Assembly: GCF_002910915.1 (NCBI RefSeq)
Contig: NZ_NEUF01000068.1
Span: 62,001-126,000 of the forward strand
Length of the DNA stretch: 64,000 bases
Direction of reading: 5' to 3'
DNA from: Streptomyces sp. SM10
Lineage (GTDB): Bacteria > Actinomycetota > Actinomycetes > Streptomycetales > Streptomycetaceae
The translations under genes were made by a program, and so were the position numbers. The notes under the pieces are model-generated. The model was given only the letters and a program-made list of their open reading frames with translations. It searched no databases and was not told the origin of the DNA. Below are positions 1 to 8,736 of the stretch, piece by piece; the first letter of the stretch is position 1, and each line of letters opens with the position of its first letter.

Positions 1-346
1 CGCTGCGCAGCGTCGCCGCAGCGCCCGTCAGGGCGCCCCGCGCCGCGGCCGTACGGCCCAGGTCCGCGTCGGGGTGCAGCGCCCGTCACTGTCCGCCCTC
101 CGACCTGCCTCCGCCGACACCACAGTGCAGTCGTGCATGTCGGGACAGGTGGCGAGGAAGCGCTCCTCGGACATGGTGGTGTACAGCCACTCACCGTCTC
201 CCAGGGCGACGGCGTCCACCGCCCGGTCGACATGGAAGTATTACCCATCCGCGTCGCAGTGCACCAGATCCTCGGTCGAGTTCGGAGGGCGGGCCCTGCT
301 TCCAGGCGGTGTTGTCGCTCAGGCCGGCCTTGGGCCGGTCCCTCAT
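1..346 (-). pseudogene. Remnant of a protein resembling an ANL-type ligase C-terminus
   Basis: Three reading frames on the minus strand join into one protein-like segment. It starts at the ATG at 346 (MRDRPKAGLSD...GPPSELDR), shifts frame near 270, continues as TEDLVHCDADG, hits an in-frame TAA at 241-243 where Tyr would fit (DG-stop-YFHVDRAVD), runs through LGDGEWLYTTMSEERFLA and DCTVV, then shifts frame again near 80 and leaves the window. One nonsense change and two frameshifts make it a pseudogene. The pattern of a Tyr/Phe-rich strand followed by SEER and CPDxxDCTVV recalls the C-terminal subdomain of acyl-CoA synthetase-like enzymes, but that assignment is from memory and weak. Confidence 0.35.
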
Positions 347-619
347 GCCTTGCTCGCCCTCTCGGTCAGCGAGCCGCCTACGGTCTTGGCGGTCCGCGCC
401 GACCAGGGCCCACGAACCAGCCGACTCCCGCGCCCTCGACCCCCGTTCCCCGCCCTCGCCCCCGCCTGCCTTCGCCGGGGCGGGCCGGGCCAGGGGCGTG
501 AGGAGCGGAGCAGTACCGGACGTGCAACCGTTCGGGGCCGGCAGGAGTCCAGCGATCGAAGGTCTGTTTCCTGTGAAGGACAACGTCCGTCTGCCGGCGT
601 CCCACCGAGGGTTCCCTCC

Positions 620-1110
620 ATGCCGACACCCCCACGCAACCGTCGCGCCTCCCGCGCCGCCGTCGCCGCTGCCGGCCTGATCGCGATGGCATCTGCTCCA
701 GCGGCCTTCGGCGACGAAGCCGCACCCGAATTGGCCGTTGGAGGCATCGAGCCGATCAGCGGAGTGCAGCCTGGGAACAGCTTCGCTCTGCCGGTCACCG
801 TGGCGAACAAGGGCATAGGTGCCGCCGACAAGGTATGGGTGTCCTACGCCGTCACCCGGGGACTCGACTTCACGGAGATTCCGCCCACTGCCTTTCACAG
901 CAGGTCTGGTCCTACGACGAGATGCCCGAGAGGTGGCTCGCGGTGTGCGCGTTCGACCAGGCGGTGGAGCCGGGCGTCTTCTACACCCCCGAGAAGCCTC
1001 TGCGTATCAAGGCACGGGACCGCGCGCTCAACGACCGGCTGCGCGTGCAGGTCGGGGATGTCGATCCCGGAGCGGACGAGAACGGCACGGCGCCGAACTT
1101 CTGGTCTTCC
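620..1110 (+). pseudogene. Frameshifted secreted protein with a beta-sandwich-like domain
   Basis: An ATG at 620, nine bases after GAGGG, opens a convincing signal peptide (MPTPPRNRRASR, then an Ala-rich core ending in APAAFGDEA). The mature part has NKGIGAADKVWVSYAVTRGLDFTEIP, which looks like an Ig-like or CARDB-type extracellular domain. At about 880-900 the frame is lost and homologous-looking coding continues one frame over as QQVWSYDEMPERW, FDQAVEPGVFY and VQVGDVDPGADENG until about 1110, after which no frame looks coding. The gene is therefore both frameshifted and truncated at its 3' end. Similar secreted proteins are common in Streptomyces. Function is unknown. Confidence 0.6.
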
Positions 1111-1477
1111 CGGACGACCCCGACGGCCTGCCCTACGTCTGGCCGGCCTCGGACCGGGCGCGGTGCCTCACTCTTTCGGAGTGGCACGAGCGGCCGGGGA
1201 GGGGGCTGGCTTCGGAGAGGTCGGTTGCGGATTTCTGATCGCTCCTCGCGTTCGAGATCGACCGCGAAAATGCGCTGACGGTAGCTGGGATGTGAATTCC
1301 GACGCGCCCGGCAGCTCTGGGTGATCCAAGGCTTGATGGGCTGATCGGGCGCCTACTGGAAGTCGGTTGAGGGTCCTCCTCCACAAAGTAGGACCTGCGT
1401 GCCCGCCATGGTGGTACGGCTGATGATTGGGTACCCGCCGGGGTGTCCGGTCGCCCGTCCAGCGGAGGGTAGCGAGA
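1111..1477. other. Non-coding stretch before the DUF2243 gene
   Basis: No frame here looks coding. It probably holds decayed 3' sequence of the preceding secreted-protein pseudogene and the promoter of the DUF2243-ctaG operon. No clear promoter motif was recognised. Confidence 0.4.
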
Positions 1478-2050
1478 ATGTCGAGCAGGAAGAGTGCGGA
1501 GCGTGAGGGCGCGATGGCGGGTGAGCGGCCTCGGAGCCTCCAGCTGCCGGGGGTCATCCTCGGTGTGGGGCTCGGTGGCTTCGTGGACGGGATCCTGCTG
1601 CATCAGCTGTTGCAGTGGCACCACATGCTGACCAGCACCAATGACGACCGGATCGGGGTGAAGTACTACCCGGCCAACACCGTGTCCGGTCTGGAGATGA
1701 ACACGGTGTGGGACGGGATCTTCCACGCGATCTGCTGGGTGGCGGTGCTCGCCGGTCTGGCGATTCTGTACGCGCGCGTGACGCACCACCGGCGCCGGGT
1801 GTGGACGTCTGCGGCGTTGTGGGGCTGGATCCTGGTTGGCTGGGGCCTGTTCAACCTCGTCGAGGGTGTCCTCGACCACCATATCTTGGGGATCCACCAT
1901 GTCTACGCCGGTGACCAGCAGATCTGGTGGGACCTGGGCTTCCTGCTGCTGGGCGCTCTCCTGGTTACGTCGGGTTGGCTGATCCAGCGCCGGGCCGAGC
2001 CCTTCGACCCGGCAGTCGACGGGGCGGTACGGGAAGCGCGGCGCGCATGA
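1478..2050 (+). CDS. DUF2243 family integral membrane protein
   Basis: A 190-residue membrane protein of the DUF2243 family. The ATG at 1478 was chosen because GGAGGG lies at 1464-1469. Four hydrophobic segments are visible: LPGVILGVGLGGFVDGILL, the IFHAICWVAVLAGLAILY region, AALWGWILVGWGLFNLVEG and DLGFLLLGALLVTSGWL. Conserved His and Asp residues (LHQLLQWHH, EGVLDHHILGIHHV) sit near membrane borders and could bind metal or heme, but that is inference. Its stop codon overlaps the ATG of the CtaG-like gene (ATGA at 2047-2050), so the two are translationally coupled. The pairing suggests a role in copper handling or cytochrome oxidase maturation. Confidence 0.85.
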   Translation: MSSRKSAEREGAMAGERPRSLQLPGVILGVGLGGFVDGILLHQLLQWHHMLTSTNDDRIGVKYYPANTVSGLEMNTVWDGIFHAICWVAVLAGLAILYARVTHHRRRVWTSAALWGWILVGWGLFNLVEGVLDHHILGIHHVYAGDQQIWWDLGFLLLGALLVTSGWLIQRRAEPFDPAVDGAVREARRA

Positions 2051-2889
2051 CCGGGCATCCGGCACATCACCACCAGGAGGCCGGTGGCCTGCCCGTGGAT
2101 GTTCTGCTGCCGGCGGTGCTCGTCATGCTCCTGACCGGTGGATACGTGCTGCTGACGGTACGCGCGCGGCGGCGCAATGCGCAGGCCGGGTGGGGCCGGT
2201 GGCGCACCGGATGGTTCCTGGGCGGGTGCGGGCTGCTGGCGGCGGGGCTGCTGCCGCCGATCGCGCCGTGGGCGCACGGCGACTTCCGCGGCCACATGCT
2301 CCAGCACTTACTGATCGGCATGTACGCGCCGCTGGGCCTGGTGCTGGGTGCTCCCGTCACGCTGCTGCTGCGGAACCTTCCCGCCGAGCAGGGTCGGCGC
2401 CTGACCGGGCTGGTGCGGAGTCGGCCGGTGCACGTGCTGGTCAACCCGGTCACCGCGCTGACGTTGAGCGTCGGGACGCTGGGGCTGCTGTACTTCACGC
2501 CGCTGTACAACGCGATGTCGGCGAGCACGGGGCTGCACTGGCTGCTGCACGTGCACTTTCTGCTCGCCGGGTGCCTGTTCGCCTACGTCATCGCCGGCCC
2601 CGACCCGGCCCCGACCCGACCCGGTGTTCCGGTGCGGTTGGTGGTGCTGGGCGTGGCGATCGCCGCGCACGCGGTGATCGCCCAGCTCATGTACGGCGGC
2701 TTCGGCATCAACATCCATGCTCCCATCGACCAGGTCCAGGGCGGGGCTCAGATCATGTACTACGGCGGCGACGTGGCGGAGCTGCTCCTGGCCGTTGCCC
2801 TGGTGGAGACCTGGCGCCCGCAGCCCTCCGCCCGCCGGGCCCCGCGTCCGCGGCGTGGAGCGGATACCACCCGGCCCGCGGTGCTCTGA
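2047..2889 (+). CDS. ctaG: Cytochrome c oxidase assembly protein, CtaG family
   Basis: A 280-residue polytopic membrane protein of the caa3-type CtaG family, known in Bacillus for assembly of cytochrome oxidase. About seven hydrophobic segments run from LPAVLVMLLTGGYVLLTV to the C-terminal VAELLLAVALVE. Family hallmarks are visible: HMLQHLLIGMYAPLGLVLGAP, LHWLLHVHFLLAGCLFAY, and the late YGGDVAEL. Conserved His residues in these segments are the likely metal ligands. The start ATG overlaps the upstream DUF2243 stop. The Leu codon at 2308-2310 (HMLQHL) is TTA, rare in Streptomyces, so translation may depend on the bldA leucyl-tRNA and be confined to late growth. Confidence 0.88.
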   Translation: MTGHPAHHHQEAGGLPVDVLLPAVLVMLLTGGYVLLTVRARRRNAQAGWGRWRTGWFLGGCGLLAAGLLPPIAPWAHGDFRGHMLQHLLIGMYAPLGLVLGAPVTLLLRNLPAEQGRRLTGLVRSRPVHVLVNPVTALTLSVGTLGLLYFTPLYNAMSASTGLHWLLHVHFLLAGCLFAYVIAGPDPAPTRPGVPVRLVVLGVAIAAHAVIAQLMYGGFGINIHAPIDQVQGGAQIMYYGGDVAELLLAVALVETWRPQPSARRAPRPRRGADTTRPAVL

Positions 2890-3402
2890 CGGCCCGCTCC
2901 CGGGGCAGCCCGCGGGTGCGAGGGCGGGCCGGTCGAGCAGACGGGCGGTGTGAGCGCTAAGAATTCCTGAGTGAGCGCCAACTCACGCACCCTAAGGAAG
3001 CACCACCTACAGCACCTGACACGGCTCCGACGCCGCGCAGGAATCGGAGCCGCGGACCGCGCAGGACCCAATGCGGGGGTCCAGCTCCGTGCACGTGTCG
3101 AGGTCGAGGCAGAAGCCTCTGGACAGGGTCTCAGGCCCGGCTTGCAGGCGGCTAGGCGGCTGTCGACCTTGACCAATGCCTCGGTTCAGGAGCGCTTCCA
3201 CAGGGTCACGGCAGCGGCAGGGTTCCAGCTGACGTTCGAGGTGTCTTCGGCCTGCCGACCGAAGGGACGAGCAGAGCAAGCCGACCTCCACGCTCCCCAC
3301 TACGGACCGGGGAGAGCCCGGCCATTCGATGCAGCCGTGAGGGGTGGGGCCTGTTCCGACCATACTGTGCGCGTTGATGGTCCAGTGAGGATGGCGCTCT
3401 GC
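2890..3402. other. 513-base gap between convergent membrane-protein genes
   Basis: The gap separates ctaG (plus) from the LtrA-like gene (minus). No frame gives a recognisable protein and no strong terminator hairpin was found. It may hold decayed sequence. Confidence 0.4.
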
Positions 3403-4683
3403 TTACTGCGTATCAAGTTCTTGCAGCATCTTCTGCTGATGGCGGTGTCCGATCGTCTCGTAGCCGACCACGGTGACGAACGGCGCGAGCATGACGACCA
3501 GCAGGCATACCGCAATGTCCACGCCGGCGGCGGCCAGGAGGACTGCCGTGAGCAGTACGGCGATGGTGAGGGCGACCAGAAGGATGTGGAAGCGGTCGGC
3601 CGTGGACAGCAGCAGGGTGTGCAGGAGGTAGATCATGAGCATGTAGAGGCCGACAGGCAGCGCGAGGGCGAGGACGACGGCGGTGCCGGAGATCTTGGCG
3701 TGATGTTCCATGTACAGGCCCGCGACGTGGAGCCCGGCGCCGGCTGCGGCGACGCCGATGAACAAGGGGATGTGGCCGTAGCCGAAGAGGTATCCGCGCT
3801 TGCGTCGGTGTACCAGGATGTCGCCGAACGGCGTCAGGAAGTACATCCACCACATACCGAAGGTCAGGCCCACACCAGCGATAACCACGGCGATGGCGTT
3901 CCAGGTCCAGTGAGTGCCGTCCCCGCCGCCCAGGAGATCACCGGAGGAGGCGACTGTACCGACGACCCCCTCGCCGAGGACGATGATCGCGAAGAGTCCG
4001 TACCGTTCGGCGACATGGTGCGGGTGCCAGGGCGTGCCTCCCGCGGAGCCCTGCGTCAGCACCGGCAGGACGAGTTCGAGGGCGCCTAGGATGCCGAACG
4101 CAACGAAGACGACGGCGATCGGCATGTGGACGAAGGCCACGACGATCCAGCCTGCCTGGACGATCAGCGTCCAGCGGATGTTGGCCATGCCGACATCGTG
4201 GAACGAGGGGGACTGCCGGGCGGCGCGCCACCACTGGAGCACCATCGCGATCCGCATCACGACGTAGCCGATGACCATGGCGCGTAGTTCGAGGTGACTG
4301 CCCTCCTCGACGGAGTGGAACATCGCGGGCAGGCCGAGCGAGAAGATGACAACGCCGATCATCTGCAGCATCGTCAGGGCCCGGTAGAGCCAGTCGTCGG
4401 TGGCGAAGGCGGAGGCGAACCAGCTGAAGCTGATCCAGGCGACGCTGATCGCGAACATCGCCAGCACGAATGCGATGACCGCCTGGCCGGCATGCCCTTC
4501 GGCGACCATCTCGGCGAACTGAAACGCCGCTGTGCCGACGGCGACCACGAAGGTGAGGTCGAACAAGAGCTCCAGCGGTGAGGCGGTTCGTCCGTGCTCT
4601 TCCGGGTCACGGCCGGTCATGGGGACCAGCCGTCGCGACAGTCCGAGCTTGCCGGACGTGCTGGTGGGTCGTGGTTCATTCAT
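3403..4683 (-). CDS. Low temperature requirement protein A (LtrA) family membrane protein
   Basis: A 426-residue protein with about ten to twelve hydrophobic segments. The N-terminus carries the family signature MTGRDPEEHGR followed by SPLELLFDLTFVVAVG, and the middle carries HHVAERYGLFAIIVLGEGVVG, another LtrA hallmark. The family is named after a Listeria gene needed for growth in the cold; its biochemical role is unknown. I chose the ATG at 4683 (MNEPRPTS) because the hydrophilic leader before the signature has the usual length; the ribosome-binding site is weak, and the ATG at 4620 is an alternative. It lies alone, divergent from the truncated polyprenyl synthetase. Confidence 0.88.
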   Translation of the reverse strand: MNEPRPTSTSGKLGLSRRLVPMTGRDPEEHGRTASPLELLFDLTFVVAVGTAAFQFAEMVAEGHAGQAVIAFVLAMFAISVAWISFSWFASAFATDDWLYRALTMLQMIGVVIFSLGLPAMFHSVEEGSHLELRAMVIGYVVMRIAMVLQWWRAARQSPSFHDVGMANIRWTLIVQAGWIVVAFVHMPIAVVFVAFGILGALELVLPVLTQGSAGGTPWHPHHVAERYGLFAIIVLGEGVVGTVASSGDLLGGGDGTHWTWNAIAVVIAGVGLTFGMWWMYFLTPFGDILVHRRKRGYLFGYGHIPLFIGVAAAGAGLHVAGLYMEHHAKISGTAVVLALALPVGLYMLMIYLLHTLLLSTADRFHILLVALTIAVLLTAVLLAAAGVDIAVCLLVVMLAPFVTVVGYETIGHRHQQKMLQELDTQ

Positions 4684-4857
4684 GTGCAGCAGTATTTCTG
4701 ACGCTTCTCGTGCCCGCCCGACCGCACTGCCGGGGCAGCGGCGAGGTTGTGTACCGGCGGGCCCACCATGATGGAGCCCTGGAGGAATCCTGCCCGCCGA
4801 CGACCGGGGCAGGGAGGCGCATGGTTTCGTGTGGAGCTGACGTTGGGGGGCTTTGCG

Positions 4858-5450
4858 GTGGGCACGGTCGATGAGGTGCTGCGCAGCGCGGGCGATGCTT
4901 GCGAGAAGCAGCTGCGAGGATGGGTCGGTTCGCTTGAGGGGCCCGCCGCTCAGGTGGCTGCCTATCAGTTCGGCTGGTCGGGGGAGGGTGCACGGCAGGG
5001 CGGTAAGTACGTGCGTGCTGCCTTGACTCTGGCGTGTACGCGTGCGGTGGGAGGTGTGGGCCGGCGGGCGGTGCCGGCGGCCGCGGCGGTGGAGATGGTG
5101 CACAACCTGTCGCTTCTCTACGACGATGTGCTGGACGGTGACACGGTGCGGCGCCACCGTGCGGCCGCGTGGCAGGTCTTCGGCCCGTCGTCCGCAGCCC
5201 GGTCCGCGGACGCGATGATGCTGACCGCGTTCGACGTGCTGTCGGAGAGCGACGGGCCGGATGGGCCTGTGGCTCGTGAGGCGTCGGCCGCCTTGGTGGA
5301 CGTGCTGATCCAGCTGGCCGTCGGCGAGAGCCTGGACCTGGTCTTCGAGGGCCGGACGCAGGTGACCTTGGCGGAGTGTCTGGAGATGGTCTCGGGCAAG
5401 ACGGCCTCGCTGTTCGCCTGCGCCTGCCGCCTGGGCCCTCCACCGAACTT
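4858..5450 (+). pseudogene. Polyprenyl synthetase, truncated after the first Asp-rich motif
   Basis: The GTG at 4858, preceded by GGGGGG, opens a trans-isoprenyl diphosphate synthase: GKYVRAALTLACT (the usual GKRxRP region), EMVHNLSLLYDDVLDGD (first aspartate-rich motif, DDVLD), RRHRAAAWQVFG and EMVSGKTASLFACAC. Homology stops abruptly near 5450 (CRLGPPPNL). The second DDxxD motif and the last third of the enzyme are missing, although the frame stays open to 5868 with unrelated sequence. Without the second motif it cannot bind both substrates as intact family members do, so it is presumed inactive. A rearrangement breakpoint lies at about 5440-5460. Confidence 0.75.
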
Positions 5451-5792
5451 ACGGGCCCGTGCCGTGGGCTGGTGCAACAGCGGCCTCGTCGCTTCTGCGA
5501 CTCAGCTACGTGGCGAAGGGGGACCGCCTCGGCTGGCGCAGGTGCTTGCCACCTCGGGACAACAATCGGGCCATCGGCCTGTGCAGCCTCAGCCCACAGC
5601 ACAAAATCGGCCCACTGACTCTGTCGGTGGACCGTCCGAAACGTCGAGGTCAGGACTCACTCCCACGTGCCGTCGGCGGCCCACATCCGACAGCCGATCA
5701 CCGTGCCGCTCCGCCACCAGCTTCCCGCGCAGGGCCCTGCCGCAGGGCGGGACGGAGCCCTGCGCGGAACGCAGCACCGAAGGACAACGCAA
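5451..5792. other. Unrecognised sequence after the polyprenyl synthetase breakpoint
   Basis: This follows the point where polyprenyl synthetase homology ends. Several frames stay open because of GC bias, but none resembles a known protein and no transposase motif was found. Confidence 0.4.
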
Positions 5793-6329
5793 TCACTGCC
5801 GGGTGAAGTGCCACATCTGCGAAGTAGTTGGAGAGTTGGGGTTGGGCAGTTCACGCAGCGGTGCGTAGTTGTCCTCCCCGAACAAGCCGGTGACAGCAAC
5901 GTCCTCGTTCAGGAAGGGCGACAGAACCCACCGTGCAGGGCTCTCGTCGGTGGACCTGAGGATCCACCATTGGGACTTGTTCGTCGTGCACGCGGCCAGG
6001 TACACCGAGCCCCCCGGCTCTCCGGCCCTGGCGTCGGCGCAGTTCCCGGTTCGGGCACTCTTCCAGTGGAAGATTCCGGGACGCCCGTTCACCTGCTCGA
6101 ACTGGAATGTGCGCGGGAAGGGATGGTCGTGCCGGTAGTAGACCTGAAGGAAGGTGCCGGCGTTGCCGACCGTGTCGTCAGGGACCAGGTAGTTGGTGTG
6201 GGCGTCATTGGTGATGACAACGGACCCGGAGGGGACGGGTGCGGCGGCGGGTGCGGCTTGAGCGGACCCTGTCAGGACTGCGACGGAAGAGATGGCGGCC
6301 GCGGCAGCGGCCCAGCGACGGATAGTCAT
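5793..6329 (-). CDS. Secreted beta-trefoil (ricin-like) protein, hypothetical
   Basis: A 178-residue secreted protein. The ATG at 6329 was chosen because it begins a textbook signal peptide (MTIRRWAAAAAAISSVAVLTGSAQA, cleaved about residue 25); a GTG at 6386 would add a charged leader. The mature chain contains FQFEQVNGRPG, ARTGNCADA, YLAACTTNKSQWWIL and SQMWHF. Repeats of a Cys or Gln-x-Trp strand are reminiscent of ricin-type or beta-trefoil lectin folds, but the canonical QxW triplicate is not clear. It stands alone between two pseudogenes. A carbohydrate- or inhibitor-type extracellular role is inference only. Confidence 0.65.
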   Translation of the reverse strand: MTIRRWAAAAAAISSVAVLTGSAQAAPAAAPVPSGSVVITNDAHTNYLVPDDTVGNAGTFLQVYYRHDHPFPRTFQFEQVNGRPGIFHWKSARTGNCADARAGEPGGSVYLAACTTNKSQWWILRSTDESPARWVLSPFLNEDVAVTGLFGEDNYAPLRELPNPNSPTTSQMWHFTRQ

Positions 6330-6659
6330 ACGGGCGATCTTGACGGGCCGAATTTGTGCCCAACCGTTTTTTCGCGAGATGATCACCCGATCGAGGAGAG
6401 CCAGCTATCCGGGGTGGGCCGGAGCCGCTGTCCGGCTCGGAGCTCTCCACGGCGGGTGGAGTATCGGTACTGGCCCAACCTGACAAGCAGGATGCCACCG
6501 CGGCCTGAAGAAGACATATGGACGCGCCCCGCTGAAGGGGCTTCGTCGACCCCAGAGCCGGTGGTCGCCCGGCTGCGGCCTGGTAACGCGGGCAGCACAC
6601 CACGCCACCGACCGAAACGACAATCTCTACGGACGGACGGCCTCGGGCCCGGAACCGGG
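6330..6659. other. 330-base gap, probably decayed primase sequence
   Basis: No recognisable protein. It lies between the secreted-protein start and the primase/polymerase remnant and may hold the degraded 3' part of that gene. Confidence 0.35.
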
Positions 6660-6935
6660 GACGCCTGTATGACGTGGCCTGTCCGCTGGAGCTCGGCGGC
6701 CAGCCAGGCCGGGAGCGGGGCAGGGGCCCGGACGGCTCCCAGGGGAGCGTAAACACCAGCTGTCGTACGGGCGGTGGGGGCCACGATGTATCCGCCGTGG
6801 GCCCGCACGTCGACCTGCCAGGCCAGCGCGGTCCTGGGGCTGGATCCGGTGGAGGAGCGATAGCGCACAGCGGGTTCGAAGTTGACGTACCAGATGTGCA
6901 GCCCACCGGACGGCGTGCGGACCCGCGGTGTCCTC
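6660..6935 (-). pseudogene. Remnant of a bifunctional DNA primase/polymerase (Prim-Pol) domain
   Basis: On the minus strand, one frame reads VRTPSGGLHIWY, RYRSSTGSSPRTALAWQVDV, RAHGGYIVAP and LPAWLAAELQRTGH. In the archaeo-eukaryotic primase/Prim-Pol fold the strings TPSGGxHxxY and QVDVRxxGGYIVAP are the core catalytic region, where the His and Asp help bind metal and nucleotide. On either side the frame no longer matches: the upstream N-terminal part and the downstream half of the domain are unrecognisable. Only about 90 codons survive and no start is evident, so this is a dead fragment. Streptomyces chromosomes carry many stand-alone copies of such genes and so do plasmids. Confidence 0.65.
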
Positions 6936-7364
6936 TCGTCACACCTTCCTACCGACTCGGACACGCTTACGGCGGTGCGGGGCCCAGCCACTGTGTGTGG
7001 CACCTGACGGCCCTGTCGGGGAACGAGGAAGCCGAGCTGTCCGGCTGGGAGGCTGCCTTCAGGAAGCACCGTCGGGCGCGCGACGAGTTCCACCGCCACG
7101 CCCGTCGTAGTCCGGGAATTGCGGGTGTCGCCGTGTCGCACGACCGGATGTGGCCACCACGCCCGCGTCGGACCCCGTCATGACGGAGGCACCTCCGTGC
7201 TCCCGCAGAGTGCGGATCCTCTGGCTCAGCCGGCCGAGAACGAAGACGCACCGGCCGGCCGGCGGAGCACGAGTCCACAGAGGTGCGGCTGGTGTCGAGG
7301 CCCTGTGTCCCCTTCTCAGCGACCTGCCGGGACGAGCCGCACGCCGGGCAGCGGCGTGTGCCGT

Positions 7365-7673
7365 TCAGAGGTCGCTGTCGATGCCCGTGACGGCAGGAGT
7401 TCCCAGAAACGCGTCCTCTTCGGCGAAGCCCGTCTCGTTCAGTGCGGTGGCGACGAGTCCTACGGCGTTCAGTTCCGCCTCGTACCGGTCTGCGGCCTGG
7501 ACCTCCAGTCGAACGGAGAAGGTGCCCTCGTCGTTGAGGGTGAGGAGATCGAGGCCCTCGCCCTCGCTCAGGTCCGTGTGCTGCGTCGCCAGCTTGCGTT
7601 CCAGGGCTGCCCGAGAGGTCTCTGCGACGTCGACGACGAAAGTACCGGGGACGGTGATGACAAAGGTGGTCAT
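7365..7673 (-). CDS. Small conserved hypothetical protein
   Basis: A 102-residue acidic protein starting at the ATG at 7673, with AGGAG at a good distance upstream. It begins MTTFVITVPGTFV and continues SRAALERKLATQHTDLSEGEGLDLL, EGTFSVRLEVQAADRYEAELNAVGL, then a short acidic tail. It has no signal peptide, membrane segment or known motif. The alternation of beta-like strands and one long helix suggests a small alpha/beta fold. Neighbours on both sides are remnants, so context gives no clue. Function unknown. Confidence 0.7.
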   Translation of the reverse strand: MTTFVITVPGTFVVDVAETSRAALERKLATQHTDLSEGEGLDLLTLNDEGTFSVRLEVQAADRYEAELNAVGLVATALNETGFAEEDAFLGTPAVTGIDSDL

Positions 7674-8010
7674 GACAGCTCCTGACGTCTGGTGCGAACG
7701 CTTCCGTCTCGTTCCGGCTTCCCACATTTTCGGGAATCACCGCAGAGCCCGCGGCCCCTCGGAACAACGCTCCGGTCGTCGGGGCCCACGCCGTGCGAGG
7801 AGTCATCGTGGCCATGGCCCGGCCCTGCGCGGAATGAATGTGCAGGACGGGGGCGGATTCTCCCGCGGTCGCCGGGGGTCCGCGGCGGGCAGGGCGTAGC
7901 CGGACGAGAGCGGCAGAGTCGACGGCTTCGTGCACGGAAGCAGTCGGGGGCTTCCTGTTCACCTACGACGAACCGTTCGGACCCGAGGTGGCAGATCGAG
8001 GTGAAGCCAG
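7674..8010. other. 337-base gap between divergent small genes
   Basis: No convincing gene. A short in-frame piece just before 8011 (GGFLFTYDEPFGPE) resembles protein sequence and may be the end of a lost gene, but nothing supports a start. Confidence 0.35.
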
Positions 8011-8319
8011 GATGACCGGTCCCGCCCGCGAGTGGAAGCTCCTCGACGGCAGTACCCTCCTCGGTACGGTGACGGTCGTGGAAGCGGACACACCCCGGCA
8101 CCGAGGAAGCTTCCTCGCAGAGGCCGCCTTCAGCCAATTCGGGCCCTGGTTCGACGAGCTCAATGCCGTAGTGGAGTCCGGGGAGTTCGAACGGTTCGAC
8201 GATGCGTACGGGCGCATCGAACGTGCCTGCCCCTGGTGTCACCGTCGGGGCCTGTTGCCGCGTTCCTCCTCCATGTCGACCAGGACCGGGCCCGGTTTCG
8301 CCGGGATGCCGGGCTCTGA
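8011..8319 (+). pseudogene. Small conserved hypothetical protein with a frameshift
   Basis: The ATG at 8011 gives MTGPAREWKLLDGSTLLGTVTV, then FGPWFDELNAVVESGEFERFDDAYGRIE. At about 8220-8228 the sequence moves to the next frame, where it continues LPLVSPSGPVAAFLLHVDQDRARFRRDAGL and stops at 8317-8319. The joined product would be about 102 residues, and the change of frame falls inside a run of similar short words (cgtgcctgcccctgg). It is either a recent one- or two-base indel or a sequence error. No function is known; the helical, charged character suggests a small cytoplasmic protein. Confidence 0.6.
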
Positions 8320-8736
8320 GCACGTGAGGGCCCGCGAGGGCAGCGCCCGGCCGGCCCCCGGCCCGGTTCCCTCCTGGCCTCGCAGGAGATTGCGCCGATC
8401 CCCCGTCCCTCTCGGCCGGCAACGGCCGGTGCCACCCGCTGGACAGGGGGAGGAACACTCGCGGTCACGCCGCCGCAGGGTGTCACGGCCGTTCCGTGTG
8501 ACGGGTGGTGGCGGGAACTGCCCCCTGGGCGAGCCGCGTACCTCCGGAGCCTGTTGTCCGCGGGGTGTTGCCCGTACGCTCCCACCCAGCCGCTGACGTG
8601 GGCGGGTCCGCCGCCAGGGGCATTCGTTCGCCTGCTGTAAGGCCTGGTGCCACGGCCCCGCCCCCGCCCGGTACCCCGGGACCGCTGTCCTTGGGACGCC
8701 CCCCACACCCCCCCATAACCCCAGAGGTCGTCACCC
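8320..8736. other. 417-base upstream region of the phospholipase C gene
   Basis: No gene recognised. It should contain the phospholipase promoter; I searched by eye for PHO-box-like direct repeats and saw none that convinced me. Confidence 0.4.

Noticed and set aside
74..1324. 416-residue plus-strand ORF as one gene
   Set aside because: Only the part from 620 resembles a protein; the first 180 residues are Arg/Pro/Gly-rich shadow sequence antisense to another remnant.
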